DNA from: Euonymus europaeus
Lineage: Eukaryota; Streptophyta; Magnoliopsida; Celastrales; Celastraceae
Length of the DNA: 64,000 nt
Direction: 5' to 3'
Assembly (NCBI GenBank): GCA_963580455.1
Contig: OY756966.1
Span: 23,253,001-23,317,000 of the forward strand
Within the stretch, counting starts at the first letter, position 1, and the number at the start of each line of letters is the position of its first letter. This document shows positions 23,048 through 35,223 of the stretch, piece after piece. Below the pieces are notes generated by a model. That model had not been told where the DNA came from and ran no database searches. It was given only the letters and a program-made list of their open reading frames with translations. The translations under genes and the position numbers were made by a program.

Positions 23048-25419
23048 TATTTGGTACGGAGAACTGGTGGTCGTTGTGTTGGTTGGTATATATATAAGTA
23101 TGGTTGTGTGTATGTTTCTTTCTTTCTTTTTTGTGTGAAGATGGGAAAGAATTTTAGTGGATTTTAGGGTTAGAAGTTTAGGATTTGAGAGCTTAATTAT
23201 GAATAATGCATTCAATTAGGGTTTCCTAGTGATCAATGGAAGATTAATTAGCATTTTGGAGTTCAAATTGTTTAGGTTTTGTTGGAGGAGACTTGGAGCA
23301 AAGAACTAGGTTTGGAGATTGGAAATTGTGGTACTGTGGAATTTGGGTTTTTGTTTGAATTCCGTGATTGCCTTGTTTGTACTGTGGGAATAGCAAATGG
23401 TGCTAATTCCACAAGTCGCAGTCTGAAACTTGACTGTGAGTGTGCAAGTCTTGTTGCTTCAAGGAAACGATGAATGAATTCTGACGTTGAAGTGAAAATA
23501 CTTCCCTTTGTTTTGTTGCAGAATTTGTTTTCTCTAGTCATAATTTAGTGTGCATCGGTAGTCATTGCATTGGAACATTTCACTGTGTGAATTCGTCCAA
23601 TTTCTCGATGGTGGGCAGGGATTATTTTAGGGATCATCTCTATCTCTCGTGTTATGTTCCTCCATTGTTACTCGGTAGTAAGGGTGTGAGGTCGATTTTT
23701 CGATATATTCTTATCAAACCGTTTAGTCGGTTTTAGTAAAAAATTTGTATTTTTTTTCCCTTAAAAAACCGACCAATCTGTTCGATTTTGTCGGTTTTCT
23801 TTAGAGCCCTACTCGTTAGTGTCCTAAGGCTCAATGATTGATCTTCTTCGCCAAGGCTAGCATCTCATCCCATCCCATTCCATCTTTCATCTACTAGCAT
23901 TTCTCATCTTTCATTTTCTTGGCTGCAACTTGGATTACTATGGAAGGTTACCTGGTGTTTAAAATGTATGATTTTCTGTGGCAGTCACCATTCACCAATT
24001 GTCTTGGCTCCATCTCTTCCAATTTTACTGCGGGTGATCTCAAAAAAGAGATGTGGTGTGCGAGAGATGAAAGACTTATGGTACCTCTCTGTAATACCTC
24101 TGTTCTGGAAGAAAATTCTTTTTAGTATTCTTAGCCATTTCTTATCAGATTTATGTGTGAGAATAATGTGTTTATGGGTGTGAATAAGAAACCCATTTGT
24201 TTCTCTGGAATCCTATTTTCTTGCTCATTGAATTATCCTGTTTGTGTATGAAACTCAAATGTAAATATGAACTTATATATTGACTGATAATGCCAGTCAG
24301 TCAGTCTGCCTTGCCTTGCTTTGTTTTCAATTTGTTTTGTGCACTAATTAGATAGAAACAGTGGCCGCCCTCTAGATTCTGTAAAGATCAGGTGTAAAAG
24401 GATCCAATAATTGGTGGATCCCAACTGATAATTTGCAATGTAGAAAGTGAGTGATCTCTAATGATGTCGGATAATCTCAAACCTAATTGCGGGCCACACA
24501 GCTTTTAGCCTTAACCAAGAAATTGCAAAGAGGTTGATGCTTTTACACTTCAGTCTTGGGGAGTGGGCCTTCCAGTGAGAGAATCCAAAATTAGCAGTCT
24601 ACAAATATTAAAAACTCCAATGAACCTGACTAAGGGGGCATCTCAGATAGATGACTTGGTTCTTTCATTCTTACCCTAAAATGAAGCTGACAACAGAATT
24701 TGAGAGTTACGTGGCCCATTTTATATGCCCACAGGTGGGGCAATAAATATGTTTGTACAAGTTCTCCCACTTACTAAAGATTTCTAAGCATTAATGTAAG
24801 GAATTAAATTTAAATTTTCAATTTTTTTTAAAAAAAATCATGTTACTTTTAACTGGGTATCATGTGATTGATGAACGGTTGTTATAAAATCTATCTATGA
24901 TATGATATTGTCTGTTAAGAGTTAGAGGCCCGCACATATTTATTCTTTTGGATTTTCTTCGAAATATTTAAATACAAAAAATGCATCAGTAGAAGACCTT
25001 GAATTTTGAGATTTTAGAGCCTTCAATGCTGTGTTGTTGCGGGGTTGGAGACTAATTTAGAGTCCTACACGTTCTCTAGCGGCAAGAGTTTTTAAGCCGG
25101 ATACTCTCTCAAATTCTTGGATTGGGACGGGATTCAAGAACTCATCCTATCCCGACTGTGTCCTAGGTTAAGGGGTAGGATGTAAGATGGGAGTTATGCA
25201 GTCCAACATCAAGTAGAATGGAGTTTTCACGTTGCCCACCAAAGGACGATCCACCGGCGCTGAGCATCAAAGGCTTGTTTGCTGGCGTGACTCGAATTCG
25301 AGCACCAAGACACGCCGACAGACACGTTACTACTCCCACTTAAGCTCACCGGTGGACTTGGGTGCAATATCAGAAATTGGGAGGAAAATAGGTTTCGAAG
25401 ATTTTTCGTATTTTGAAGC
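23048..25419. other. Intergenic and TCP 3' region, no gene recognised
   Basis: The first few hundred bases are probably TCP 3' UTR, T-rich with a TTTCTTTCTTTC stretch near 23115. Later open frames (for example 23968-24183) match nothing I know. A 41-codon frame at 25218-25343 on the plus strand is also unrecognised. Confidence 0.4.
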
Positions 25420-25900
25420 TACCCATGAAAGGGGATTGTCTAGATATTCCACAGTTCAAGCTCTGATTGATCAAAGTATGGGGTGGTTGAATTCTCAACT
25501 CATTTCTGAATTATTTCCAAGGGACGAGGCAAATGCAATCCTTCAGTTGTTATAATGCATGCTTTATTCTCTCATGGCCGAAGCTTCCTCTGCTCTTTCG
25601 GCCCTCTAATTTGCTGCTAGCCTGCTGCAGGTTTGTTTGGAAGGAGACTCTCTACTATTATCAATTATGTAAGAGAAGTCTCTTCTCGGGAATATCTATC
25701 GGATTGGGCTATATATATTGTGCATGAAATAAAACTCCAGTTACTGGGTTTTTCTTGGGGATTGTTTCCCATGTCTGTTGTGAACTGAATGAGGCAGCGC
25801 ATCTACTTGTCAAGAGAGGTTTGTCTTGTCTTTTATTCCAAACCTGGATAGAAGAGGTGAATCCAGTTTTGATTTCAATTATGGAGAAGGAACAAAGGTA
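25420..25900 (+). pseudogene. LINE (non-LTR) ORF2 tail remnant
   Basis: Two pieces look like the C-terminal half of a plant L1-type ORF2. At 25434-25553 the frame reads YSTVQALIDQSMGWLNSQLI then SELFPRDEANAILQL, the pattern of the segment between reverse transcriptase and RNase H (WN..L...LF...ea..Il.i). At about 25770-25890 another frame reads ELNEAAHLLVKRGLS and WIEEVNPVLISIMEKE, the usual tail of LINE RNase H domains. The text between is shortened and full of stops. It is a degenerate remnant with no poly-A or target duplication that I could fix. Confidence 0.6.
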
Positions 25901-27276
25901 CAAGAATAGTTGAACTTCATTTTTAAAGGTTCTTATCGGGGCGGATTTTGGTTAAAGCCTCATTTGGATACCTGAAATGTTACATGCTACTTAAGATATT
26001 ACTCATATCCAAACAACAACTTTCAAAAGCATTTCGGCAACACTTTCTGAAAATTATAAAATTATCCAACTCATTTAATAATCTCTCACCTCTTTCATCG
26101 ATTGTTTTAATAATACTCTTGTATATAATTTGTCACAGCATTTAAAAGCAGTATAATGCTATCAGCATAAAATAAAATCAAACACTTGCTAGCATTTAAA
26201 ACTTATATATATCAGTATTTAAAGCAACATATATGCTATTTAAAATGTTAAATCTCAAATGCTAATTCAAAAGTCTTCTTTTGTATCTAAGGTTCTATGG
26301 CTAGTTTTGCTTCTATTCTTCTTTTTAGTCTTGCTTTCATTATTGTACCCATTTGCCTACCCTTCAAGGTGATATATAATACGAGCAAGGTAAGTAAAAA
26401 ATTTGATTAACCATTGCTAGGTAAAAAGTAAAACAGGAGGAGGATGGAGTAGTAATTAAAATGATTTTTTTTTAACTCTAGGGCATAAGAAACGCCTTAC
26501 CAAACACCAAAATGATAGTTTATAAGCTCAAAAATAAATAAATTATGAGTTGAAGTTTATTTTAGGATTTTTTTTTTCTTTTCATTTTATTAAGTAATAT
26601 TATGTATAATATTATAAAATTTTAAAATATTAATTTCATGTAATTTATTTCTTTAAAATAAAACTAAATTTTATTATCTATAACTACCTATAAAGTGCGC
26701 TCTTTTGGCGGCGAGTCTCAAGCCTGTTTATGTACTCACGCGCATATGATACTCTAATGTCTTAATATTAGCCATCGATTACTTTTGATGCTCCTTCACC
26801 CTATGGACGATTGGGTAGATGCATGAATCTTATTTCCCTAATTTCGCGCACCTCTTTCTCTTCTCAATTTCTTTCATCGAAATATCTCTCTGCAAAAATC
26901 ACACCTTTAAACTAATCCAATTCTCTCTCTTTGATAGTTTATGTTCGCTTTTTTCCTACAATTGACGGGTGATTGGGGTAGTTCCCGATTCACCTTCACC
27001 TTACTCTTTTAATAAAAGTAAATAAAATTTGCTAAAAATTAAAAATTTATTTATAAACTAAAATAGTATAATAATTTATCCAATTTTCGTATTATCATGT
27101 AATTTTTATTTAATCATTTAGGCTGAAAATAATAAATTTTTACTTTAAATTTTATCAAATTGACAATTTATTTCACCACTTATAAAACTAATTTATTTTT
27201 TAAAATTTATAAACTATCTTAAAAGTAAACCTTAACCAAAACGGAGCCTATACTTCGAAAAGCTCCCCAAGCTCTC
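25901..27276. other. AT-rich intergenic
   Basis: Very AT-rich DNA with long A/T runs and no recognised protein. A stretch at 26690-26960 is slightly more balanced and C/T-rich (TTCTCTCTCTTTG), and may be an old leader for the prefoldin fragment downstream. I see no element with defined ends. Confidence 0.4.
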
Positions 27277-27723
27277 ATGGCATCGCCGTCGAGAGGAGGA
27301 ATTAGTCAGGTATCGGCACAATCGGAGATGGAGAAGATGAGCCTGGATCAACTGAGACTTTTTCAAGATAAATTTGTATCCCAACTCCAAATTGCGAGTA
27401 GGATACATGTTTGTGTCTGCTGCCTTGCCTTGTGGACTACTTTGTTATAAAGTAAATCATTCTGACATTAATCGAGGGATCTATGATGCATTTCCTCACT
27501 TTGGGGTGATTATTTCGGAGCTGATTTGCTGAAGCTTGTGTACGTATTAATATACTAATAATTTATATAGTTTTTTGCATTTATGGTCCATCTGCCTCCG
27601 TATTCTCTTAACAACAGAATTGCCAAATTCAAAATGCAGCTTGCTTCAAAAAAGAAGGACGTTGCTGATGAAGCTGAGGCAATCTTGCGGACCAAATTGA
27701 ATCAGTTAGCCCCGACAACATAG
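27277..27723 (+). pseudogene. Prefoldin subunit 5 gene fragment
   Basis: Prefoldin subunit 5 is an alpha-type subunit of the hexameric chaperone that hands actin and tubulin to the CCT chaperonin. Here only its two ends survive. The N-terminus from ATG 27277 reads MASPSRGG ... MEKMSLDQLR, like the family's MEKM-x-x-x-QL start. The C-terminus at about 27625-27723 reads ASKKKDVADEAEAILRTKL then NQLAPTT and a stop, a close match to the family's last residues. The roughly 90 residues between, with the beta hairpin and most of the coiled coil, are missing, and the intervening DNA is AT-rich with no matching exon. No GT-AG pair I tried joins the two ends in frame, so it is most likely a deleted pseudogene. 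Confidence 0.65.
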
Positions 27724-28175
27724 GATTTCCCGGATCTCTTTTGAATCTCATCGGATGCCTTTTTGCAGGTGATATTAGCTGCCTTCCTAGTTCGGTTTCT
27801 TATTCTATCTTTTCTGCCATGAGTGCGAGGGAATGCAATTTTCCCGACCTAGATCATAGAAGTTGGTGCAGAATTTAGATGTTAGTATTTGGCTTGTGTT
27901 CTATAGCGAAAGTTGGCAAGGGTGCTTGTATTTCTAAGGTTGATTCAGTTATATATATTCCCCCAGGGAGGCTTTTGTCACGTCCTCTAATTTTTCTGAA
28001 TTGATGTTTGCAACATTGTTTCTTATTCACTAGATCATAATCCAGATTTAAATAAACCAAGATATAAGAACATCATTATAACAACATATTATCCTTAACA
28101 ACGTTGGGGTTGGAATGGACACGTTTTTACAAATTCTATCAAATTATTTTGGCTTCCCTAGCGTCCCAACTGTTC

Positions 28176-31100
28176 CTAAATCACCCCGATGAACCCAGGA
28201 TCCAAATTTTTGTAGGGGTACCTCTCACAGAGTCTTTCAAAGTAGGACTTTGTCAATCCATGTCGCTTGGCAATATCGGACCGAACCCATTTTGTGCGGT
28301 CTCCTGGTGCACCGGTGACTACCACAGCTGTCTTTTGGTTTGCGAAATTAGCCAAAGCCACCATTAGCTCTGGCTCAGTGGCTGATGATGCATCCACCAG
28401 AAACAGGTGACTAAAATGACCAGCAACAATGCCTTCGTTATGCAGACGAAAGCTACTCATAAAGGTTGAAACGATCATCCTAAATTCCCGCAGTTCATCA
28501 AGAGGAGGAAGAGAAAAACCACCGTGTTCCTCTCCATTCTGACGTGAGAGGAGAATCTCATTTGGTTCCTCATCTATCCCTCGAAATGCAGCATTGGCTC
28601 GGAACATATCTGACTCCGGAATATACATCATCAAATTCGCCTCGAGCGCGTCACAAGTTCCATTTGTAGGAGCACATATAAGAATCCGACATGCAGGCGA
28701 GCTTCGATAAATTTGGACTACTGCTTCTTGAACAGCCAATCCGGTTTTTGACAGTTGATTTGAGTCAGATTTATCTCTTCTGCCTTTAGGCACACAAAGA
28801 GGACCCTCTACAAGGTATGGTGGAGCAGCCCGAAAACTTGACATCTGACAGGCTACAGATCTTACATCTGGATCCATTACATTGTGCAAAGGAGGAGGTG
28901 ACAAAGCAATGCTTTTTCTAGAAATGTGATCAGGGAAAAGGAAGTTCTGGAATAAAATGTCCGATGCATCTGCAACTGCTTGATGAGCCCTTTTTAAGCA
29001 AACTCTGTTGAACGAGAAGCTAACATCATATTTGCGAGTAGAATGATGCTGAGAGAGAAAATCTTCTCCAAATTCAACTAATACACGAGTGCTCTTCCGC
29101 ACTTGATAGACAAAACCCTGGTTGCATTTAAAATAATTAGTTTGTCAAATAAATAAGAACATGAGAGAGCCGTTACCAAAACCATCCATAAACCATATAA
29201 ACCGATAAGCATACACCACTCATCTCATGTAGCTGCAAGTCAAGTTGCAATACAGTTTAGGGTTTTCTTCCATGGCATGTGAAACGAAGCAGTTTATGAA
29301 GTAAAAGCTTTTTTTCCTCTCTGGTACGTGATAAGACATGCATGTTAGAGATATGAAAGCCGTTCATAATACATTTGTGGAATCTAGTGCAAGAGTCTTT
29401 GACCCCTATGAATATCTGGATTTGGAGTTGGGATGACAAAAATACATCCAAAGAAATTCTACGGATTTTCAACTGTGGAGAATGACGTTGTACTGATAAA
29501 ACCAAGCAGGGGTAAAAAAACTTAGGATCTAAGAGAGGAATCGGCAACCCAGAATTGTGCCAAGAGGATCAAAAAGCTTTACTAGCACAATTTTTTTGGA
29601 AAGAGCAGAAGAGAGCTTGTGCAATTATGGAAATCGTAGGAAAACAAGGTCAAGAGAGAACTATAAAAGAAGTGAGAACATCCATCTTTCCAGGCCAATA
29701 GCACAAGAGCAGGAAGAGGAAACAATCACAATATGGAATTTAGTGGGATACGGAAAACAAGCAAGGCTGCTAAAATCAAACATAAAAGAAAATGAAAAAA
29801 GAGCATTTGAATTTGGCAAGATGAAAACCTAATAATGCAGATTGAAGAAGTCTTCTAGTTCAGACCCCTGCGGACTGATATTCACTAATCAAGTTTCCAG
29901 ACCTCAGGATGGTCTATCTAAAAGTCGAAGTTGTGAATCTAAGAAAATATGCGACAAGTAGACATCATTTTCCTGAAGCATTACAAAATACCAATATATG
30001 AAAGAAACCTTGCGATTATAATAGTTAAAACTTAAAACCTTTTTAAAACCATAGGTGGAATTGGAAATCAAGTCAGTTAATAACTGAGCCTCAAGTTTCT
30101 TAATGGATGATGGAACCAGTGGAGGCTAACCTGAAATGGTAAAACTCCCTTGCCAGAAGGACGTGCAAAGACAAAGTCCCTTGATATGAGAAATGGCCGA
30201 TTCTCACGAACTGAGTCAATCTCGAATGCTACAAGAATCTTTTCTTCCTTCTTATAATTGTCATCAATGTAACTGTTCCGGTCTGACATCTTATGAATAA
30301 CTGCCTCTTGCAGCTCCAGGGTCACATTCACTAACTTGAAATTGCTCCATTTCTGAATCAAAAATGACATCTAACTTTTTCACACGGCAATGAAAAACCA
30401 TATATCTATAGTTTTTTAAAAGTTCAGAAGAATCCATATGTCACAACTTCTATATACGGAAGTAACTTGAAAATAGCAAACCTCAACTCGAAAAATGCAA
30501 CAGATTAAAACTTAACAACTCCTTTAAAAGTACTTTGCCTGAAGTCCAAATTGGAAAATGAAATTGGTAGGAGTAAACTTTTATGAGCAATAGCATAGAC
30601 TCTGGGCAAGAAGAATTAGATTCTCCACTGGATAACATACCAAGGAAGAGGTAATCATGCAATGGTGCAAAAAAGTCCACTTATTTAGCTAATTTTCCAG
30701 ATCATTAATCCAAGGGAAGGTGATGTTGATAACAAACAGGCTGCATAAGAGTAATTCAAAGATCAAAGAAATCACATTATGGTCTATTTCATACGTCAAA
30801 TTGAACAACCAATCATCAGGCACGGTTCAATCAACTCCCGCACCTAATGATCTGAATCCAGATGTTTTTGTCTTTTTGAATGTTTCTATCCGTTTCCTAC
30901 AATTCAAAAACATTTTTTTTCCATGGTATTCCTATTTTTTTAACTACTTCCCTCCACTGGTAATTGAGCTATTAAAGCACAATGACTGTCTAGTCTAATT
31001 TATGCCTCATTCTTAGTTTGTCAATAATACCATACTTAAAAGGCCGTCAAACACAGATGCTGGGAATCCTAGTTCACAACCTACAGAGAAAGAAATATAC

Positions 31101-32267
31101 TATCAAGCTACCGAACAAATGAATCCGTACCTTAGTATGGAAGTCCTCAGCATATAATAAAGCAGCAAAGTAATCCTTGTAAGTTGTTGGAGTTAATGCC
31201 TTCTTTAGAATTACTGGCACAAGGTCTTTCCTCATCAATGCTTCAATGTCCTCTGGTATTGCATAGAAAGGTGACTCACCCTTTGGAACCCATCTATAAT
31301 TTAATTTTTCTCCCTTGCCCATTGAATTTGAGGAAATTTTTGAAAGAGTTACCTTAGAATGTGGAAGGGGGTTAGAAGAAGGGGCAGATGATTTGGAAGA
31401 AATTTTTTGAAATGTAGTGGTTGGCATAGACGGTCTAGAAGAACCAATTGGAACTTTAGGTGATAAATTAGACAAATTAGAATAAGATGCGAATGGTTTA
31501 GATAATGAGTCAGGTAGAATAGAGGAGGAGCCCCTTAAGTTCGATTTCTGAGGCACTACTTCTTTGTCAGATTCACTTCTCCCTGTATCCACTACAACTT
31601 CATACAAAGAAGACACATAACTTTTGCCTTCTCCAGAAGAGCTATTAACTCCCAAATTGGGGTAATACATTGTGGTCAATGCTTCAATGTCCTCTGGTAT
31701 TGCATAGAAAGGCGACTCACCCTTTGGAACCCATCTATAATTTAATTTTTCTCCCTTGCCCGTTGAGTTTGAGGAAATTTTTGAAAGAGTTACCTTAGAA
31801 TGTGGAGGGGGGTTAGAAGCAGGGGCAGATGATTTGGAAGAATTTTTTTGAAATGTAGTGGTTGGCATAGACGGTCTAGAAGAACCAAGTGGGACTTTAG
31901 GTGATAAATTAGACAAATTAGAATAAGATGCGAATGATTTAGATAATGAGTCAGGTAGAATAGAGGAGGAGCCCCTTAAGTTCGATTTCTGAGGCACTGC
32001 TTCTTTGGTCGTTTTAAGTGACTTAGAGAAATAAGATTCACTTCTCCCTGTATCCACTACAACTTCATACAAAGAAGACACAGAACTTTTGCCTTCTCCA
32101 GAAGAGCTATTAACTCCCAAATTGGTGTAATACATTGTGGTGGGATCAGGTCTGCGTAGTAAACATTCCTGCGAAGGGCTTCTGTAGGAAGTCTCATCAT
32201 TCCAAACATCAGAAGTTTCTTCACCACAGCAAAAAATGAACCGAAAAAATTCAAGGAACAAAGACAT
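28176..32267 (-). CDS. SDE3-like helicase-related protein, truncated, internally duplicated
   Basis: Relative of plant SDE3/UPF1-like RNA helicases (RNA silencing). Coding exons: 32267-31131, 30352-30131 and 29117-28176, all phase 0 with GT-AG introns, giving 766 residues. A further 5' UTR intron probably ends at 32272. Landmarks are YRWVPKGESPFYAIPEDIEA, TYKDYFAALLYAEDFHTK, LVAFEIDSVRENRPFLISRD, LVEFGEDFLSQHHSTRKYDV, RILICAPTNGTCDALEANL, DMFRANAAFRGIDEEPNEI and HFSHLFLVDASSATEPE. Where helicases have GxGKT (motif I) this protein has YLVEGPLCVPK, and where they have DEAG (motif II) it has VDASS, so ATP hydrolysis is unlikely. The protein stops after KNLDPGFIGVI, before the second RecA-like lobe, and I find no later exon. 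Residues of exon 1 are duplicated in tandem (see repeat). It may be a regulatory relative or a pseudogene; the frame itself is open. Confidence 0.8.
31240..32138 (-). repeat. Tandem coding duplication in SDE3-like exon 1
   Basis: Two near-identical copies, about 32138-31682 and 31674-31240, offset 465 bp at one end and 441 bp at the other because the downstream copy lacks 24 bp. Both keep the reading frame. Each starts TTMYY-NLGVNSSSGEGKS and ends GESPFYAIPEDIEAL. Divergence is a few percent, so it is fairly recent. Confidence 0.92.
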
Positions 32268-32299
32268 TCTATCATCCTGCAACGAAAGAAACATTTAAA

Positions 32300-33589
32300 C
32301 TCTCAACTTGTGTTTGTTCAGTAAAGGATAAAGAAATTATGGCTATTATAGTTCATGTAGCTTTGTTTCTTTGCCTCTCTACTTTTATTTTATTGGTAAG
32401 TTCTTTGCCTCTCTACTGCACTAAGCAATACAGCTGAATTAAGGTAAGCTGAGAAAGGGCTTCATGTTTCATCAGTTTCAGGCGAAGAAGACTCCAATAC
32501 ACTAAATCTGAATCCCCATTTCCTTTTCCCGCATATTCTTTGCAACCAAACAAAATACCATGACAGCAATTTGAAATGTATAGCACTCAATAGTAGGATC
32601 ACGCACCATAAACCATATTTACAAGGAACTGAAACATCCAAAACCACGCGAAATTCAAAAGTGTGTTTGTATGCAGAGAAAGAAGGCCAGAGAGTAACAG
32701 TGACTTAGGGATTTCTGATTACCAGGGTCTAGTTACTATATTTATATGATTTTGCCAACCAATAAGGCGTGCAATCAAGGTCCGGTTCAGGTGACTAAGA
32801 TTATTTAGTCCCTGTATATCTCTGATAATGAAGAAATCGACACGGAAGCATTTCATCTCTTTTCACACATTTTCTCAACAACCAAACAATACATCATGGT
32901 GATGATCACATGCAATCCAACTAAAATTATATGAACTTCATCAGTGACAAACACAAACAATGATCAAATCTGCAAAAAAAAAAAAAAGTCAAGACTGGAG
33001 AGGATCGATTTACCGAAAGAGCGAAGGGTCTTCTTTAACACAAAGAAATCAATAATCAAAGAACTCTGAGACGCATTAAAAGCAAGCATTCCAACTACCA
33101 TTAATAAGAAAAAGAAATTATTCCACTAGGAAAAGGCTCACACAGAGTCACACTGACCATCTCTGCCACGTCAGCACATGTGTGTGGACTGTGGAAAGTT
33201 TAAAGGAAAAAAAAATCTCTCTTTCCTCTTCTCCTAAGAAAAACGTTAACAAAATTAAATAATCAAAACATCCATTGGATTGATTATTGTCAAAATATTT
33301 TAATAATCATTTGATTTTTCAATATAATCACATATTCTAATAATCATTTGATTTTTCAATATAATCACATATTCTAATCCAAGTAACCAAATGAGTAATT
33401 ATTTCTCAAATATATTTAAATTAACTCAATTCAAAATTTGAAATAATATTTCTTAACTATCATTTTGCATCTAACAATTTCTAAGGGATAACCATTTTTT
33501 ATTATTATTACCCATTTTGTTACCGTGTTAGAGCTACATTTAGGGAAAGTTACTCAGTCGATAAATTATTTTGGTTAGACACTTCCATG
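32300..33589. other. SDE3-like leader region and intergenic
   Basis: Probably contains the 5' UTR exon(s) and promoter of the minus-strand SDE3-like gene; the exact transcription start is not visible. A two-copy 36-bp tandem repeat (ATAATCATTTGATTTTTCAA unit) lies at about 33300-33376. Nothing else is recognised. Confidence 0.4.
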
Positions 33590-34270
33590 TAGGGGTTGTG
33601 CTGTGTGCACAGTCCGACTGTGGACCTCAAACTAAAACCAAAATCAGAAGTGACGTTTTTGTAAAAGTTGAAACTGAAACCAAACCATATTTTCGATTAA
33701 CCGTTAATGCGGTTAATTGGTTTTAACGGTCCGGTTCGGTTGCGATTTTGAAATCAATTAGATAATTTTATAGTATTAATAATTATAAAATAATGTGCAA
33801 TGGGCATATAATTATAAAATAAGGTGTAATGGGTAATGAATTATTAAAGAAAATATATTTATATGGATAATAAATTATAAAATAATTTGTGATGGGTAAT
33901 GAAATGTAAAATAAGGTGGAAAGATAATGAATTATAGAATAAGGTGTGATAGATATTGAATTATAAAATAAAATGTAAAGAGTAATGAATTATAAAATAA
34001 GATATATTTATATGGATAATGACTTATAAATAATGTGTGATGTGTAATGAATTATAAATAAAGTATATTTATGTGTAATAGGTAAATATATATTTATTTA
34101 ATTTATATATTTATTTCTAGCTAGTGTCAAACCACAAAATGAATCAATATACACAATCCGGTTCAATTATTGAAACCGTTGATCAAATTTCAGTCAACTA
34201 ATCAATCCAAACCGGACCGTCTGGTCCGTTTTATGGTTATTGTGTTTTCAGTCCAATTTGCACACCCCTA
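33590..34270. mobile_element. hAT-like non-autonomous element with minisatellite
   Basis: 681 bp. The left end is TAGGGGTTGTGCTGTGTGCA and the right end, on the complement, is TAGGGGTGTGCAAATTGGAC. Both ends carry GGTCCGGTT-type motifs further in. Flanking 8-mers CTTCCATG and CTTTAATG agree at 6 of 8 positions, so a diverged 8-bp duplication is possible. The centre (about 33765-34100) is an AT-rich minisatellite. There is no transposase frame. The ends are imperfect, so the border call is moderate. Confidence 0.6.
33765..34100. repeat. AT-rich minisatellite, roughly 29-bp unit
   Basis: About ten imperfect copies of a unit like AATTATAAAATAAGGTGTAA followed by TGGGTAATG. Several copies are expanded by a TATATTTATATGGATAAT insert. 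It sits in the middle of the hAT-like element. Confidence 0.8.
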
Positions 34271-35223
34271 CTTTAATGTGTGCATTTAAGATTGGAGCAC
34301 TCAAATGTAAGTAATTTATTTGAGACCATCTGCTTAATGTCTTCAATGTCTTCAGCTCATATTAACTTAAGAGTTTGCTGTGCGCACAGGACGATTTTTC
34401 TAAATTTAAAACTGATCCAACTGTCTGAAGAGCACACTAAGCTCGAGAATTCTTGTTTACCAACCAAAAAAAAGGCTATGAATGATTTTAGAATGCAAAA
34501 TGACAATTAGGCCACTTACCCGTAGGAAATGCTCTAAACAGGTCATTAAAAATCGGTACTCTTGCTCATGATGACGTGACTGTAAGGAGCATGATAGTTA
34601 TGCGGTTCCACATAAGACGGGTCCATTAAAGCAAAACATAGAATATTTAAAATGCAGAAAAACCCTATGGCAAAGATTTTATCCATAGAGTAATGGTTTC
34701 AGATTTTATATAAACAAGAGGATAAGTTGAATCAAAATTTCATCTCGTGGCTGCAGGAGGCTCGAGAGAAAACCCTGAAAGCTTTCTCGTGTCCCCAAAC
34801 TGCCTTGCGTTAAAAAGTGGAAACAAAAAAATAACAAAAACTAATAAAGGAACAAATTTGATTCTGCACATTGATACCCATCTCAATATGATCAGCAAGA
34901 ACATTGCAAGTTTTTTTACCCTAAATCACAATCTTCTGTACAATCCAATAATAACAACTGAAATTGCTTGATTTAGTTAACTTAGTTCAAAAAATGTTTT
35001 CACATGTTACAAATCAACAAATTTCCGCTCCACTTTAAAGGAGAAGAAAAGAGGCAGTGATGTTAGGACAAAACTGTAGTAATCAAGTAAAGCTATAAAT
35101 ATTTCTAACAAAAAGAGTATAAAGCTCTGAGATATCGTCCACTATTCTTATTTGTTCTTGAAGACCATCTTTGTGAGCTCTTATACTGAGTGCGGTATCT
35201 TCTATGGGAAGCAGATGCATAAA
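34271..35223. other. Intergenic, 3' side of PYRD
   Basis: AT-rich sequence with no recognised protein. It probably includes the 3' UTR of the minus-strand PYRD gene in its right part (about 35090-35223). Confidence 0.4.

Noticed and set aside
25218..25343. 41-codon frame starting MEFSRCPPKDDPPAL
   Set aside because: Clean ATG to stop and slightly GC-rich, but no family recognised, no context and too short to support.
31024..31130. Read-through of SDE3-like exon 1 past its splice donor to a stop at 31074
   Set aside because: The exon 1/2 junction (donor after HTK, KWSNFKLVN next) matches the family and keeps phase 0, so the extra residues are intron.
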